Source: an uncultured Verrucomicrobiota bacterium (GTDB lineage Bacteria > Verrucomicrobiota > Kiritimatiellia > CAIVKH01). From it: DNA of 64,000 nucleotides. Below are positions 9,071-18,493 of the stretch, piece by piece. The notes beneath the pieces are model-generated. The model did not search any database, was not told where the DNA came from, and was given only the letters and a program-made list of their open reading frames with translations. The first letter of the stretch is position 1; every line of letters begins with the position of its first letter. Position numbers and translations under genes: made by a program. Location of the stretch: positions 1 to 64,000 of the forward strand of contig CALMYG010000027.1 of NCBI GenBank assembly GCA_937873455.1. Reading direction: 5' to 3'.

Positions 9071-10780
9071 TCAGGTGTATTTCAACACTTCTTCGACGGT
9101 CGTATAGCCATCGAGAATACAACGGATACCGTCCTCGCGCAGGGTGCGCATACCCATCTCCACCGCTTTGTCGCGAATAACCAGCGTCGGCTTGCGTTCG
9201 TTGATCAATTCCCGGATCGGATCGGTCACGCGCAGGTATTCGTAAATACCGCGACGGCCTTTGTAGCCGGTTTCGTTGCACTGGGGACAACCGGCGCCGA
9301 AGTAAAACGGTCGCCCGGCGATCGATTCCCGGGTTAAACCCAATTGTTCCAGCACATCGTCTTCCGGTTCGTACGGGGTTTTGCAGTTCGAGCAAATGGT
9401 GCGGACGAGGCGTTGGCCGAGCACGCCCTCCATGGTCGAGGCGATCAGGAAGGGCTCCACCCCCATGTCGATGAGGCGGGTTACCGCGCCGGGTGCGTCG
9501 TTGGTGTGCAGGGTACTAAACACCAAGTGGCCGGTCAGCGAGGCTTGAATGGAGATTTCCGCGGTTTCTTTGTCGCGAATTTCGCCGACCATGATGATGT
9601 CCGGATCCTGGCGGAGGAAGGCGCGAAGGGTTCGGGCAAACGTAAGTCCGATCGCTTCGTGCATGGGAATTTGAATGATGCCTTCGATATCGTATTCCAC
9701 CGGATCTTCGGCGGTGAGCAATTTGCTCTCGATCTGGTTCAGCCGGCGCAAAGCCGAATACAAGGTGGTGGTTTTGCCCGAACCGGTCGGCCCGGTGACC
9801 ACGACGATGCCGTTGGGCTTCGCGATGTCGTCGCAAAAATCCTGGTAGATATCATCGGGCATACCGATGTTGTCGAGATCAAGGGAAACCACGCTGCGGT
9901 CGAGTACGCGGACCACGACGCTTTCGCCGAATTGCGTGGGCAACGAGGAAACGCGGAAATCCACCTGACGCCCCCCGATGTTGAGCTGGATGCGTCCGTC
10001 CTGGGGCAGGCGGCGCTCCGCGATATTCAGCCCGGAAATCACTTTGATGCGGGAGGTGACCGGCAAGGCCAAATGTTTCGGCGGCGGGGCCATTTCGTAA
10101 AGGGCGCCGTCCACGCGGTAGCGGATTTTGAATTCGCTTTCGAACGGCTCGAAGTGAATATCCGAGGCCTTGTCCTTCACCGCCTGGTAGAGGATCAGGT
10201 TCACAAACCGGATGACGGGCGCTTGATTGGCGGCATGTTCGATTTCGAGGACATCATCCTTGAGGCCGGTCGGGGTGATCTGCCCGACATTTTCCAGCTC
10301 ATCCTCCAGCGCGGAAAGCATGTCGGTGACGGACTCGCTGTCGTCGCCATAAAACTGGGAAAGAAAGCCCTTGATGTCGGCTTCGCGGGCGACCACAAAC
10401 GAAATGTCGCGGGTGAGCACGAAGGTGAGCTCATCAATGACCTCCGGGCTGAGCAGGTCAAAGGTGGCGAATTCCACCGACTGGCTGTCCATGCGAACCG
10501 GGACGACATTGTACATGCGGGCGACGCTGGCCGGAACGGCACGAACGACGTCGGTGGGGATATTCATGTGGGCGATATCGACCACTTCGGCGCCGAGTTG
10601 CCGGGCGATGGCCTCCAGCACGGCTTCCTCGGTCATGATATCCATGTCCACCAGCAACTCGCGGACGGGTTTGCCCATGCGCTCGTGTTCGTCGAGCACT
10701 TCCTCGGCCTGGCGCGGGGTGATCAGTTGATCTTCAAACAACTGTTGCAGCAAGGGATCTTTGTATTCTACTTCGGCCAT
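9071..10780 (-). CDS. GspE/PilB-type secretion or pilus assembly ATPase (second paralogue)
   Basis: A 569-residue hexameric ATPase that powers pilus or pseudopilus extension at the cytoplasmic face of the inner membrane. It has an N-terminal MshEN/GspE_N domain (about residues 1-150), then the core with Walker A GPTGSGKT at 330-337, an Asp box and Walker B (RQDPDIIMVGEIRD). A four-cysteine zinc motif follows (CSNC and CPQC). The ATG at 10780 is preferred over the upstream in-frame codon at 10840, because it starts 4 bp after the pilT stop and avoids a 56-bp overlap; a weak GGTGA sits just upstream. It is the last gene of the six-gene operon. It could serve a type II secretion system or a second type IV pilus; the sequence does not decide. 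Confidence 0.9.
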   Translation of the reverse strand: MAEVEYKDPLLQQLFEDQLITPRQAEEVLDEHERMGKPVRELLVDMDIMTEEAVLEAIARQLGAEVVDIAHMNIPTDVVRAVPASVARMYNVVPVRMDSQSVEFATFDLLSPEVIDELTFVLTRDISFVVAREADIKGFLSQFYGDDSESVTDMLSALEDELENVGQITPTGLKDDVLEIEHAANQAPVIRFVNLILYQAVKDKASDIHFEPFESEFKIRYRVDGALYEMAPPPKHLALPVTSRIKVISGLNIAERRLPQDGRIQLNIGGRQVDFRVSSLPTQFGESVVVRVLDRSVVSLDLDNIGMPDDIYQDFCDDIAKPNGIVVVTGPTGSGKTTTLYSALRRLNQIESKLLTAEDPVEYDIEGIIQIPMHEAIGLTFARTLRAFLRQDPDIIMVGEIRDKETAEISIQASLTGHLVFSTLHTNDAPGAVTRLIDMGVEPFLIASTMEGVLGQRLVRTICSNCKTPYEPEDDVLEQLGLTRESIAGRPFYFGAGCPQCNETGYKGRRGIYEYLRVTDPIRELINERKPTLVIRDKAVEMGMRTLREDGIRCILDGYTTVEEVLKYT

Positions 10781-10784
10781 AGTA

Positions 10785-11882
10785 TCACCGTTTGCGGGTT
10801 CCTTGAGCGGCCTGGATTTTCTCCACCACGCCGTCGACATCCTGGGCGCTGGTGACGACGGATTCGTAGCTGATCTTGCCCTGTTCGTACAAGGACATCA
10901 GGTGGGCGTCGAGGGTATTCATCCCCCACTTGGCGCCGGTTTGGATATCGGAATCGATGCGGTAGGTCTTGTTATCGCGAATGAGCGCCCGGATGGCCGG
11001 CGTGCTGATCATGATTTCAAAGGCGGCCACGCGACCGGGCTTGTCCTGACGCACCAGTAACACCTGGGAAATGACGGCGATGATGCTGGACGCCAACTGG
11101 GTGCGGATCTGCTCCTGCTGGTTGGTCGGGAAGGCGTCGATGATCCGGTCCACGGTCCGGGCCGCGCCGGTGGTGTGAAGGGTGGCAAACACCAGGTGAC
11201 CGGTTTCCGCGGCGGTGATGGCCGCCTCCATCGTCTCCAGATCCCGCATTTCGCCGACGAGCATGACGTCGGGGTCCTGGCGCAACGCCCGGCGGAGGGC
11301 TTCGCTGAACGTGGGCACATCCACCCCGAGCTCCCGTTGGGTGACGATGCTCTTTTTATGCGGGTGGTAATATTCGATCGGGTCTTCGATGGTGATGATG
11401 TGGCAGTCGCGGGTCTCGTTGATGATGTTGATCATGCTGGCGAGGGTGGTGGTCTTACCCGAACCGGTGGGGCCGGTAACCAGGATCAGTCCGCGCGGGC
11501 GATACAAAAGCTCCCGGATCGCCGGAGGCAGGCCGATCTGCTCCAAGGTCAACAGCGACTTGGGAATCTGGCGGAGTACAATACCCACATGGTGCTTCTG
11601 CTTGAAGATACTGACGCGGAACCGGGCGCGATCCTCGAAACTGAACCCGAAATCACTGCCCATGTTTTCCTGGAGGGATTTCAGGTGATGCTCGTCGGTG
11701 ATTTCCAGCATCAGCCGTTCGGTGTCCTCGGGTTTCAGCGGTTCGCTTTCCAACGGTTGCAAACCGCCGTTGAGGCGCAAAACGGGGGGCATGCCCACGG
11801 CGATGTGCAGGTCGCTGGCCCCTTCCTCGACGACCAGGTTCAGCAAGTCGTGCATATTCAAGCTGGATGACAGCGTGGACAT
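10785..11882 (-). CDS. pilT: Type IV pilus retraction ATPase PilT
   Basis: A 365-residue retraction ATPase of usual PilT length. The N-terminal PAS-like domain (about residues 1-100, with [19 protein letters not shown]) is followed by Walker A GPTGSGKT (137-144), an Asp box ([11 protein letters not shown]), Walker B ([14 protein letters not shown]) and the His box ([19 protein letters not shown]). The region corresponding to the C-terminal AIRNLIRE motif reads [10 protein letters not shown], supporting retraction rather than extension. There is no four-cysteine zinc motif, unlike the two flanking paralogues. The ATG overlaps the TGA of the upstream ATPase gene by one base (TGATG), and the next ATPase starts 4 bp downstream, so all three should be made together. 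Confidence 0.95.
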   Translation of the reverse strand: MSTLSSSLNMHDLLNLVVEEGASDLHIAVGMPPVLRLNGGLQPLESEPLKPEDTERLMLEITDEHHLKSLQENMGSDFGFSFEDRARFRVSIFKQKHHVGIVLRQIPKSLLTLEQIGLPPAIRELLYRPRGLILVTGPTGSGKTTTLASMINIINETRDCHIITIEDPIEYYHPHKKSIVTQRELGVDVPTFSEALRRALRQDPDVMLVGEMRDLETMEAAITAAETGHLVFATLHTTGAARTVDRIIDAFPTNQQEQIRTQLASSIIAVISQVLLVRQDKPGRVAAFEIMISTPAIRALIRDNKTYRIDSDIQTGAKWGMNTLDAHLMSLYEQGKISYESVVTSAQDVDGVVEKIQAAQGTRKR

Positions 11883-13588
11883 CAGTTCTGGTCTCCCATG
11901 GTGACGCGGAATACTTCTTCCAGCGTGGTTTGCCCGGCGATGACCTTGCGCAGACCATCCTCACGCAAGGTGCGCATTCCCAGTTCACGGGCCTTGGCCC
12001 GTAAAACCGACGCGGAAACGCGTTCGAAAATCAAATGGCGGACGGAGTCATTAATCACGAATATTTCAAACAGACCGATGCGTCCCCGGTAACCGGTGTG
12101 GGCGCAATCAGCGCATCCGCGGCCCTTGAACAAACTCGCCTGGGAGATCTGCTCGGCGGCCGGACCGAGCAGGCGCAACTGCTGCTCGGTGGCTTTGACC
12201 GGCTCCTTGCAACGCTCGCAAATTTTGCGGACCAGGCGCTGGGCCATGATGGCGCGGGTCGACGAAGCGACCAGGAAGGGTTTGACGCCGATATCAATCA
12301 GACGGGTAACCGCGCTGGGCGCGTCGTTGGTGTGCAGCGTACTGAACACCAAGTGACCGGTCAGCGAGGCGTTGACCGCGATTTCCGCGGTTTCCAAGTC
12401 GCGGATTTCCCCGATCATGATGATGTTCGGGGCCTGGCGCAGCATCGCGCGCAACGCCGCGGCGAAGGTCAAGCCGATGTCGGAGCGGACATGGACCTGG
12501 TTGATGCCCGACATCTGGTATTCCACCGGATCTTCCACGGTAATGATCTTGCGGTCCGGTTTGTTGATGTAATTCAAACAGGCGTAAAGCGTGGTCGTTT
12601 TCCCGGAACCGGTGGGTCCGGTCACCAGCACGATGCCGTCGGACAACCCGATCAGGCGTTCAAACACCTGCTGGTCATCGGAGAAAAACCCGAGTTTGGG
12701 CAAGCCGAGGTGCAGGCTTTCCTTGTCCAGCAAGCGCATGACAATGGATTCGCCGTGATTGGATGGGATCGTGGACACCCGGAGGTCCAGGTCGCGACCC
12801 ATGACATTGATCTGGATGCGTCCGTCCTGTGGCAGACGCTTTTCCGCGATGCTCATGTTGGCCATGATCTTTACGCGGCTGATAATCGCGGACTGCAGGC
12901 GTTTGGGCGGGCTCTCGACCTCATGCAAAACGCCGTCGATGCGGTAACGAACGCGAAACTTCTTTTCCTGCGGCTCCAGGTGAATGTCGGACGCGCGATT
13001 GCGGAACGCCTCGAGGATGATCAAGCTGACGAGCTTGATGATCGGGGCGTCGGCATCGGTGACTTCATCTTCGCCGCTCAGTTCGAGCCCGCCGGTGCCG
13101 GCTTGCACCGAGCCCTCGGTCATGTCCTGAAGCATGGAGGCGGCGGAAAGGCCGGTCGCGGCGTAATAATGCTTGAGCGCAGCGTCGATTTCATCCGGCG
13201 TGGTGACCACGCCTTCCACCCCGCAGCGCAGGATATACCGCAAGCTATCCAGGGTTTCGACATCCAGCGGATCGCTCAAGGCCACGGTGATGGTATTTTC
13301 GTTCCGGTATACCGGAACGACCTTGTAGCGCTGGGCCACCTCGCCCGGGATCAGATCGATAACCGCCTGGTCGATGTCCATCCCGGCCAGCGTGATGAAT
13401 TCCATGCCGAACTGGTTGGCGAGCGCCTTGAGAATGTCGGACTTGGTCGCGATTTGGCGGGCGACCAGCGCATCAATGACCGGCTGATCGTTTTGCTCGG
13501 CCCAACGCAATGATTCCTGAGCCTGCGTGCGATTGATCAACCCGACGCCTTCAAGGATTTCCACTACATATTCGTCGTTGGCGCTCAA
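11882..13588 (-). CDS. GspE/PilB-type pilus or secretion assembly ATPase (first paralogue)
   Basis: A 568-residue extension-type ATPase with an N-terminal MshEN/GspE_N domain (about residues 1-150), Walker A GPTGSGKT at 324-331, Walker B ([19 protein letters not shown]) and a CERC/CADC zinc motif. A TTG start at 13588 is chosen: CTCCT on the plus strand (13596-13600) gives an AGGAG seven bases upstream, and the protein then begins with the family-like [15 protein letters not shown]. The longer in-frame start at 13630 has no such site. It lies 44 bp after the pseudouridine synthase gene and overlaps pilT by one base. It is one of two extension ATPases in the operon and is not close in sequence to the other over its N-terminal half. 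Confidence 0.9.
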   Translation of the reverse strand: MSANDEYVVEILEGVGLINRTQAQESLRWAEQNDQPVIDALVARQIATKSDILKALANQFGMEFITLAGMDIDQAVIDLIPGEVAQRYKVVPVYRNENTITVALSDPLDVETLDSLRYILRCGVEGVVTTPDEIDAALKHYYAATGLSAASMLQDMTEGSVQAGTGGLELSGEDEVTDADAPIIKLVSLIILEAFRNRASDIHLEPQEKKFRVRYRIDGVLHEVESPPKRLQSAIISRVKIMANMSIAEKRLPQDGRIQINVMGRDLDLRVSTIPSNHGESIVMRLLDKESLHLGLPKLGFFSDDQQVFERLIGLSDGIVLVTGPTGSGKTTTLYACLNYINKPDRKIITVEDPVEYQMSGINQVHVRSDIGLTFAAALRAMLRQAPNIIMIGEIRDLETAEIAVNASLTGHLVFSTLHTNDAPSAVTRLIDIGVKPFLVASSTRAIMAQRLVRKICERCKEPVKATEQQLRLLGPAAEQISQASLFKGRGCADCAHTGYRGRIGLFEIFVINDSVRHLIFERVSASVLRAKARELGMRTLREDGLRKVIAGQTTLEEVFRVTMGDQN

Positions 13589-13632
13589 TGAACTTCTCCT
13601 GATAAATACGGGCCGATCACAACGCAGCAAAG

Positions 13633-14388
13633 CTACCGATGTTTAGACGGACTGTCAACGATGGCGGCGCGGTCGGAGCGGGTCATGCCCAGCCCGTGAA
13701 GTTCGCCGCTGGACAGGGGGCGGCATTGGCCGCGCTTCAAGGCGCCCAACGCCAATCGCCCGATCGCCACCCGCTGGAGACGAAGCACTTTCTTGCCGCT
13801 CGCCGCGGCCATGCGCCGCAGGTGCCGGTTCTTGCCTTCGCCCAGACGAATCCGGTAACCAAATCCGCCGCGGCCCGCTTCCAGGGGACGGATCTCGAGA
13901 ACCTTGAGGCGTTCGCCCTGGTCGTGAATGCCGGCTTTCCATTGCGTGCATTGTTCACGGGAAAGCGGTTCGTGCAGCCACAGGTGATAGAGCTTCGTCA
14001 CTTCGTGGCGCGGATGCATCAGCCGGTGCGCGAAGTCACCGTCGTTGGTCAAGAGGATCAGCCCTTCACTTTCCGCATCGAGCCGGCCGACGGTAAAAAG
14101 CCGACCCGCGCCGGGCGGCGCCAGATCCAGCGCGCGCGGACGGCCTTGGGGGTCGCGGGCGGTGCAGACATAACCGGGCGGTTTGTGCAGCGCCAAGTAG
14201 ACATGGATTTCCGGCCGGACGATCCGGCCATTAAACCGTATTTCAACCTGATCCGGCTCAACCACGGTTCCCGGCTCGCGGGTTTCGATGCCATCCACGG
14301 TGACCCGGCCCTCGGCCATCCATCGCTCGCATTGCCGGCGCGAGCCAATACCGCAGGCGGCGAGGTATTTGTGGAGCCGTTCGGCCAT
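13633..14388 (-). CDS. rRNA pseudouridine synthase, RsuA/RluB/RluE/RluF family
   Basis: A 251-residue enzyme that isomerises specific uridines in ribosomal RNA. An N-terminal S4 RNA-binding domain (residues 2-48, RLHKYLAACGIGSRRQCERWM) is followed by the catalytic domain. The family motif GRLDAESEGLILLT places the catalytic aspartate at residue 104, and the KLYHLWL and EGKNRHLRRM stretches are also typical. Length and architecture match RluB/RsuA-type proteins; the target base cannot be assigned. It starts 4 bp after the zinc-ribbon protein gene and lies 44 bp before the ATPase trio. Confidence 0.92.
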   Translation of the reverse strand: MAERLHKYLAACGIGSRRQCERWMAEGRVTVDGIETREPGTVVEPDQVEIRFNGRIVRPEIHVYLALHKPPGYVCTARDPQGRPRALDLAPPGAGRLFTVGRLDAESEGLILLTNDGDFAHRLMHPRHEVTKLYHLWLHEPLSREQCTQWKAGIHDQGERLKVLEIRPLEAGRGGFGYRIRLGEGKNRHLRRMAAASGKKVLRLQRVAIGRLALGALKRGQCRPLSSGELHGLGMTRSDRAAIVDSPSKHR

Positions 14389-14392
14389 GGCA

Positions 14393-15415
14393 TCAAGGGA
14401 CCGCGTAACGGGAGACCGATTCCGGCAACCATTCCCGGTAGGGTAAATACCGTTCGGGGAGCTCGGTTACCGCGGTTTCAGTAACGCGGGTAAGCCGGAC
14501 GCTTTCACCTTCAGGGACAATCCACCCGTCGCGAATCAGCAGATACGGCGGATGCGCGCCGGGCGTCGCGGGAAAAATGACTTCAAAGGTCAGGGTTCGG
14601 GCGGCTTCGCCAAAATAATGGAATGTCTCCCGCATGGATTCGCCGGCCACTTCGACCATGCGGTCAAACCGGTGCTCCCCGAGCGTTGACTCCAACGCCA
14701 GGTACAAATCTTCGCGCAATTCCCCGCCAGCCTCGGCAAACGGGGGAACCGAAAAGGTAATCCGCGTATCCGATTGCTCGGCTACGCGTGCACGTTCCTG
14801 CTCCATCTGGCGCATCCGGTCGCCCACATACACCATGACATCCTGAACCAAACCCTTTTCATCATCCGAGAGCCGAAGCATCTCAATGAGGTCGGGATGC
14901 ACCTCGCCATTCTCGGTCAGCGGGGCCAGGCGCAAGCGACCAACCAAGCGCTCGGGAAGCGGATATTTGCCCCGGTAGTTGTCGACCATCCATTGCAGCA
15001 TCTTATTGTAGCGCCCTTGCAATGCGGCGTGATCTTCCAATAACTGCCGGTGTACCGCCCGGTCGGATACGGCGGGCGCTTCTTCCGACTCCGGCGCAAC
15101 GGCGGCTACGGGTTCCGCTTTCGCATCCGCCGCGGCGGATGGGACGCGGGCGACGGCAACCGCCGGCGGGTCTTCCGCCGGACCGGGCGCCGCGAACCAC
15201 CAGCCGATGGTGATCGCCAACGCGATCAATGCGGCCTGACCGGCATACAAGCCGACCCGCTTCATGGCCGGGGACCAAGCGGTCGAACGGGTTGGAATCG
15301 GGATGTTTTTGCCGCACTCGGGGCAATCCGCGCGGTAGCCTCCGGCCTGGACGTCCACGACCAACCGCTTATCGCAGGCCGGACAGAAAAACCAAATGTT
15401 TGTTCGTTTCCACAT
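14393..15415 (-). CDS. Zinc-ribbon, single-pass membrane protein of unknown function
   Basis: I do not recognise the full-length protein (340 residues). The N-terminus carries a zinc ribbon made of two CxxC knuckles, CPACDKRL and CPECGKNI (residues about 10-35). A single hydrophobic segment follows (about residues 50-70, AALIALAITIGWWFAAPG), then an alanine- and proline-rich linker and a C-terminal domain of about 240 residues with charged helices (for example YRGKYPLPERLVGRLRLAP). The topology suggests a cytoplasmic zinc finger and a periplasmic C-terminal domain. ATG at 15415 chosen; a GTG at 15424 overlaps the avtA stop (GTGA) and is an alternative. It is co-directional and tightly packed between avtA and the pseudouridine synthase. 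The architecture resembles MJ0042-type zinc-ribbon proteins; function is not inferred. Confidence 0.75.
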   Translation of the reverse strand: MWKRTNIWFFCPACDKRLVVDVQAGGYRADCPECGKNIPIPTRSTAWSPAMKRVGLYAGQAALIALAITIGWWFAAPGPAEDPPAVAVARVPSAAADAKAEPVAAVAPESEEAPAVSDRAVHRQLLEDHAALQGRYNKMLQWMVDNYRGKYPLPERLVGRLRLAPLTENGEVHPDLIEMLRLSDDEKGLVQDVMVYVGDRMRQMEQERARVAEQSDTRITFSVPPFAEAGGELREDLYLALESTLGEHRFDRMVEVAGESMRETFHYFGEAARTLTFEVIFPATPGAHPPYLLIRDGWIVPEGESVRLTRVTETAVTELPERYLPYREWLPESVSRYAVP

Positions 15416-15420
15416 AACCG

Positions 15421-16698
15421 TCACGTCATCGCCCCGGCCCCGGCGTACGCGCGGGCGACTTCCTCGGCCAGAATGGCCACGCCGCGCTGCACGACGTCTT
15501 CGCTCATGGCGTACGAGATGCGCAGGCATTGGTGCTGGTGGGGGTGCTCCTCTTCCAATCCGTAGAAGAAATAGTGCCCAGGTATCACCAAAACCCCGCG
15601 CGCCTTCAACCGCTGATACAAGATCTCGGCGGTAATCGGCAAACCGTCCAACCACAACCAAAGGAACAACGCCCCTTCACTGACATGTATGCGGTACGGC
15701 AGCGCCGGATCAAGCGCCTCGGTTATCCATTGGATCGCCTGCCGCGATTTTCGTTCATAATACGGACGGATTACGTCGCGGCTCAGGTCATACAACCGCC
15801 CGTCCCGCAGCAGCGGGGTGGCGATGACTTGCCCGATGTTTCCATTGGCCAGACCGACCACGGCATTCATGGCGGCGATGGACTCGATCAACTCTTCACG
15901 GGCAAGGATGATGCCGGTGCGGGTACCGGGAAGTCCCAACTTGGACAAACTCATGACCAGCACGGTGTGTTCCGACCAAACCGGCCGGATATCCTTGAAT
16001 AAAATGTCCGGAAACGGCGCGCCGTAGGCATTGTCGATGATCAAGGGCACGTGATGGCGGGCGGCCAACGCCTCCAACTGCTCGATTTCCTCGTTGGTCA
16101 GGACGTTGCCGGTCGGATTGGTCGGCCGGGACACGCACAACGCGGCGGTGGAGGCGTCCAGTTGAAGACGGTTAAAATCAATGTGGTATTTGAAAAAGCG
16201 ATCACCCACCATTTCAACCAACGGCGGGGTGGAGCGAAACACGCCGGGGAAGACCGGTTGGTCGGCATAGCCGATGTATTCCGGGCTGAGCGGCAAGGCG
16301 ATGTGTTTGTGCCGCTCTTCCGGACCGGCGCCGGCCAGCATATTGAACAGATAAAAAAACGCATTTTGGCTGCCGTTGACCACCGCGATGTTTTCCGGCC
16401 GGATATCCCACCCGTACTCGCGAACCAGGCTCTCGGCCAGCGCCTCGATGAACGGTGGATGGCCCTGCGGCCCGTCGTAATTGCCCAAGGTTCGCTCAAG
16501 CTGATCATCCTGCTCATAGATCTCCCGCCATCGCGAACGCCAGACCGCCTCCACTTCGGGCAGGTGGGCGGGGTTGCCGCCGCCCAGCATCAGCACATCC
16601 CGGCCGCCGGACATCGCCGCGCCCAGATCACGCATCAATTCGTTGATGCCGGAAGGTCCGCTTAACCGCTCGCCAAATTGGGAATAGGTCCATGTCAT
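15421..16698 (-). CDS. avtA: Valine--pyruvate aminotransferase (AvtA)
   Basis: A 425-residue fold-type I PLP enzyme that interconverts valine and pyruvate with 2-oxoisovalerate and alanine. The N-terminal signature (YSQFGERLSGPSGINELMRDLG) is specific to the AvtA group rather than general class I aminotransferases. The PLP-binding lysine is Lys253 in SLSKLGLPGTR, with the phosphate-binding Arg260. VSRPTNPTGNV and IDNAYGAPFP are the standard cofactor and substrate contacts. An AGGA sequence lies about 8 bases before the ATG. It is the first gene of the leftward operon that continues through the zinc-ribbon protein to the pilus ATPases, and is divergent from the EEP hydrolase gene. Confidence 0.92.
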   Translation of the reverse strand: MTWTYSQFGERLSGPSGINELMRDLGAAMSGGRDVLMLGGGNPAHLPEVEAVWRSRWREIYEQDDQLERTLGNYDGPQGHPPFIEALAESLVREYGWDIRPENIAVVNGSQNAFFYLFNMLAGAGPEERHKHIALPLSPEYIGYADQPVFPGVFRSTPPLVEMVGDRFFKYHIDFNRLQLDASTAALCVSRPTNPTGNVLTNEEIEQLEALAARHHVPLIIDNAYGAPFPDILFKDIRPVWSEHTVLVMSLSKLGLPGTRTGIILAREELIESIAAMNAVVGLANGNIGQVIATPLLRDGRLYDLSRDVIRPYYERKSRQAIQWITEALDPALPYRIHVSEGALFLWLWLDGLPITAEILYQRLKARGVLVIPGHYFFYGLEEEHPHQHQCLRISYAMSEDVVQRGVAILAEEVARAYAGAGAMT

Positions 16699-16792
16699 GG
16701 CGGCATCCTACGAATCCGCCTCCCGCGGTTCACGCTTTTTCTTTTCCTCGGCAAACAATTAACGCACACTGGTTGGATACAAGGAAAAGATC

Positions 16793-17695
16793 ATGAAAAC
16801 AACGCGTTGGATTGTCGTACTCGCATTATTGGGCGGGATGTTTGCCGTCACGAGTCTTCACGCCGCCAAGGTCAAGGTGGTGGCGCTGAACATCGAATGG
16901 TTCCCCGGGCAGAAATGGACCCCGGAACCGGAAGACATGGAGCGGCACATGGGCGAAACCGCCGAAACACTCCGTGCGCTGGCCCCGGAAATCCTTGTCG
17001 CCACGGAAATTTGCGACGCCGATGCATTCCGTACCGTGTTGCGCGCGGTTCCCGGCTTGAACCTCCGCGTGATCTCCAATTTCACCGGAAGCGAAGAAGA
17101 TAGCGAACGCCGCAACCAGCAGATTGCCCTCGCAACCATGCTGCCGACCATCGCCGGCTGGGCCGAACCCTGGAAGGCCACGGTGGATGGTTTACGACGC
17201 GGCTTTTCCTTTGCCGCCATCGAGAACCCGTTCACCGGGCGGCTGATCATGCTCTACGGCCTGCACCTTAAAAGCAATTTGAGCAATACGCCCGAAGAAG
17301 AACAAATGAATTACGACATCCGTGACGAGTCCGTGCGCCAATTGCTCGTGCATGCCGATCAGATGGCCGAGCAATTTGCCGCACGCGGCATTGACGGGTG
17401 GATCATCGCCGGCGACATCAACACCAACCACGATGGCAAGTTCGGCGACCGGGTGGTGGAGATGTTCGTCGAGGCGGGATACTGGAATACCTGGGAAGGC
17501 GTGCCCCCGGAAGAACGGCAAACCTGGAAGGGCCGGCACGAGCGCTTCGAGCCGTCCACTCTGGACTACATCTTCCTCAAGGGGTTGGGCCAACCGCAAG
17601 CCTCCATGATCTGGGTGGATGAGACGGTGAGCGATCACAACGCCGTGGTCGTGGAAATTGAACTTCCGGGCGCGTTTGACCACGCCGACGACTGA
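16793..17695 (+). CDS. Secreted endonuclease/exonuclease/phosphatase-fold hydrolase
   Basis: A 300-residue member of the EEP superfamily, which hydrolyses phosphodiester or phosphate bonds with divalent metal. It has a cleavable signal peptide (cleavage near SLHA at residue about 24), so it acts in the periplasm or outside the cell. Conserved elements are LNIEWFPG (metal and Asn site), EILVATEI, the GDINTNHDG catalytic Asp/Asn motif (about residue 205), LDYIFLKG, and the C-terminal SDHNAVVVEIEL with the catalytic histidine. AAGGA lies 7 bases before the ATG at 16793. The substrate (nucleic acid, phospholipid or sugar phosphate) is not evident. Confidence 0.88.
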   Translation: MKTTRWIVVLALLGGMFAVTSLHAAKVKVVALNIEWFPGQKWTPEPEDMERHMGETAETLRALAPEILVATEICDADAFRTVLRAVPGLNLRVISNFTGSEEDSERRNQQIALATMLPTIAGWAEPWKATVDGLRRGFSFAAIENPFTGRLIMLYGLHLKSNLSNTPEEEQMNYDIRDESVRQLLVHADQMAEQFAARGIDGWIIAGDINTNHDGKFGDRVVEMFVEAGYWNTWEGVPPEERQTWKGRHERFEPSTLDYIFLKGLGQPQASMIWVDETVSDHNAVVVEIELPGAFDHADD

Positions 17696-17701
17696 GCCGG
17701 A

Positions 17702-18493
17702 TCAACGCCAGTTCAGCAAAGCGCCCGCGGCATCGGCCACCGCCGGATGTCCGGCGGCGAGGACCCGGTAGCGCCCCGGTAAGCCGGAGGGCATTTGCCG
17801 GTAACACCCTCCCGCCCGTTCGATGATCAGGCCGGCGGCCGCGATATCCCAGAGGTAAAGTCCGTTTTGGAAAAAGAGATCGGCGGCCCCGGACGCGACC
17901 TGGCACAAATCAATCGCGGCGGCCCCGAGAATACGTATTTTTTGCACATGCGGAGCCAGTGTCTGCGCGGCATGAAGGGGCGGAACACCGGGTTCGAGTT
18001 CCTTCTCGGAACCGGTAATCGCCAACGCATCGGCCAACCGCTCCACACCGCCGCCACGCACGATGCGTTCATTAAGCCGGGCCGGCCCGAACCGATCCGC
18101 ATCAAACAACAAACCCGCTTCCGGGGCATACACCGCGCCGGCCTGGATGACTCCGTCCACCCGCACCGCCACCGACGAACACCACCAGGTTAAGCCGTGA
18201 AAAAAATTTACGGTGCCGTCTATCGGGTCTACGATCCACTCCACGCCGTCCGCACCGGCGGATGCGACCGTACCCTCCTCGCCCACCACATGTGCGTCAG
18301 GGGCATGACGACGAATCGCCTCCACCGCCACCTCCTGGCACTCATGATCAAGGGCCAGCTTGATATCGTGGGCGTAACGGGTGTGAACTTCCTGATGGCG
18401 CGGGCGATGGCGCACCGCATGTTCGCCGGCGGCGATGACCGCCTCCCGGCAACGCTCCACCCACCAGCCCGCAGACGGCTCGCGGGAGCTCAT
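17702..18493 (-). CDS. Inositol monophosphatase family phosphatase
   Basis: A 263-residue Mg-dependent sugar-phosphate phosphatase of the IMPase/SuhB/CysQ family. Metal ligands are visible in GEEG (71-74) and DPIDGTVNF (Asp89, Asp92); the late motifs GAAAIDLCQVASG and LYLWDIAAAGLIIERAGG correspond to the third metal site and the family C-terminal signature. It probably dephosphorylates inositol-1-phosphate or a related sugar phosphate in the cytoplasm. The start overlaps the stop of the epimerase gene by 4 bp (18490-18493), which makes it the last gene of the leftward envelope operon and suggests a nucleotide-sugar context. Confidence 0.9.
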   Translation of the reverse strand: MSSREPSAGWWVERCREAVIAAGEHAVRHRPRHQEVHTRYAHDIKLALDHECQEVAVEAIRRHAPDAHVVGEEGTVASAGADGVEWIVDPIDGTVNFFHGLTWWCSSVAVRVDGVIQAGAVYAPEAGLLFDADRFGPARLNERIVRGGGVERLADALAITGSEKELEPGVPPLHAAQTLAPHVQKIRILGAAAIDLCQVASGAADLFFQNGLYLWDIAAAGLIIERAGGCYRQMPSGLPGRYRVLAAGHPAVADAAGALLNWR

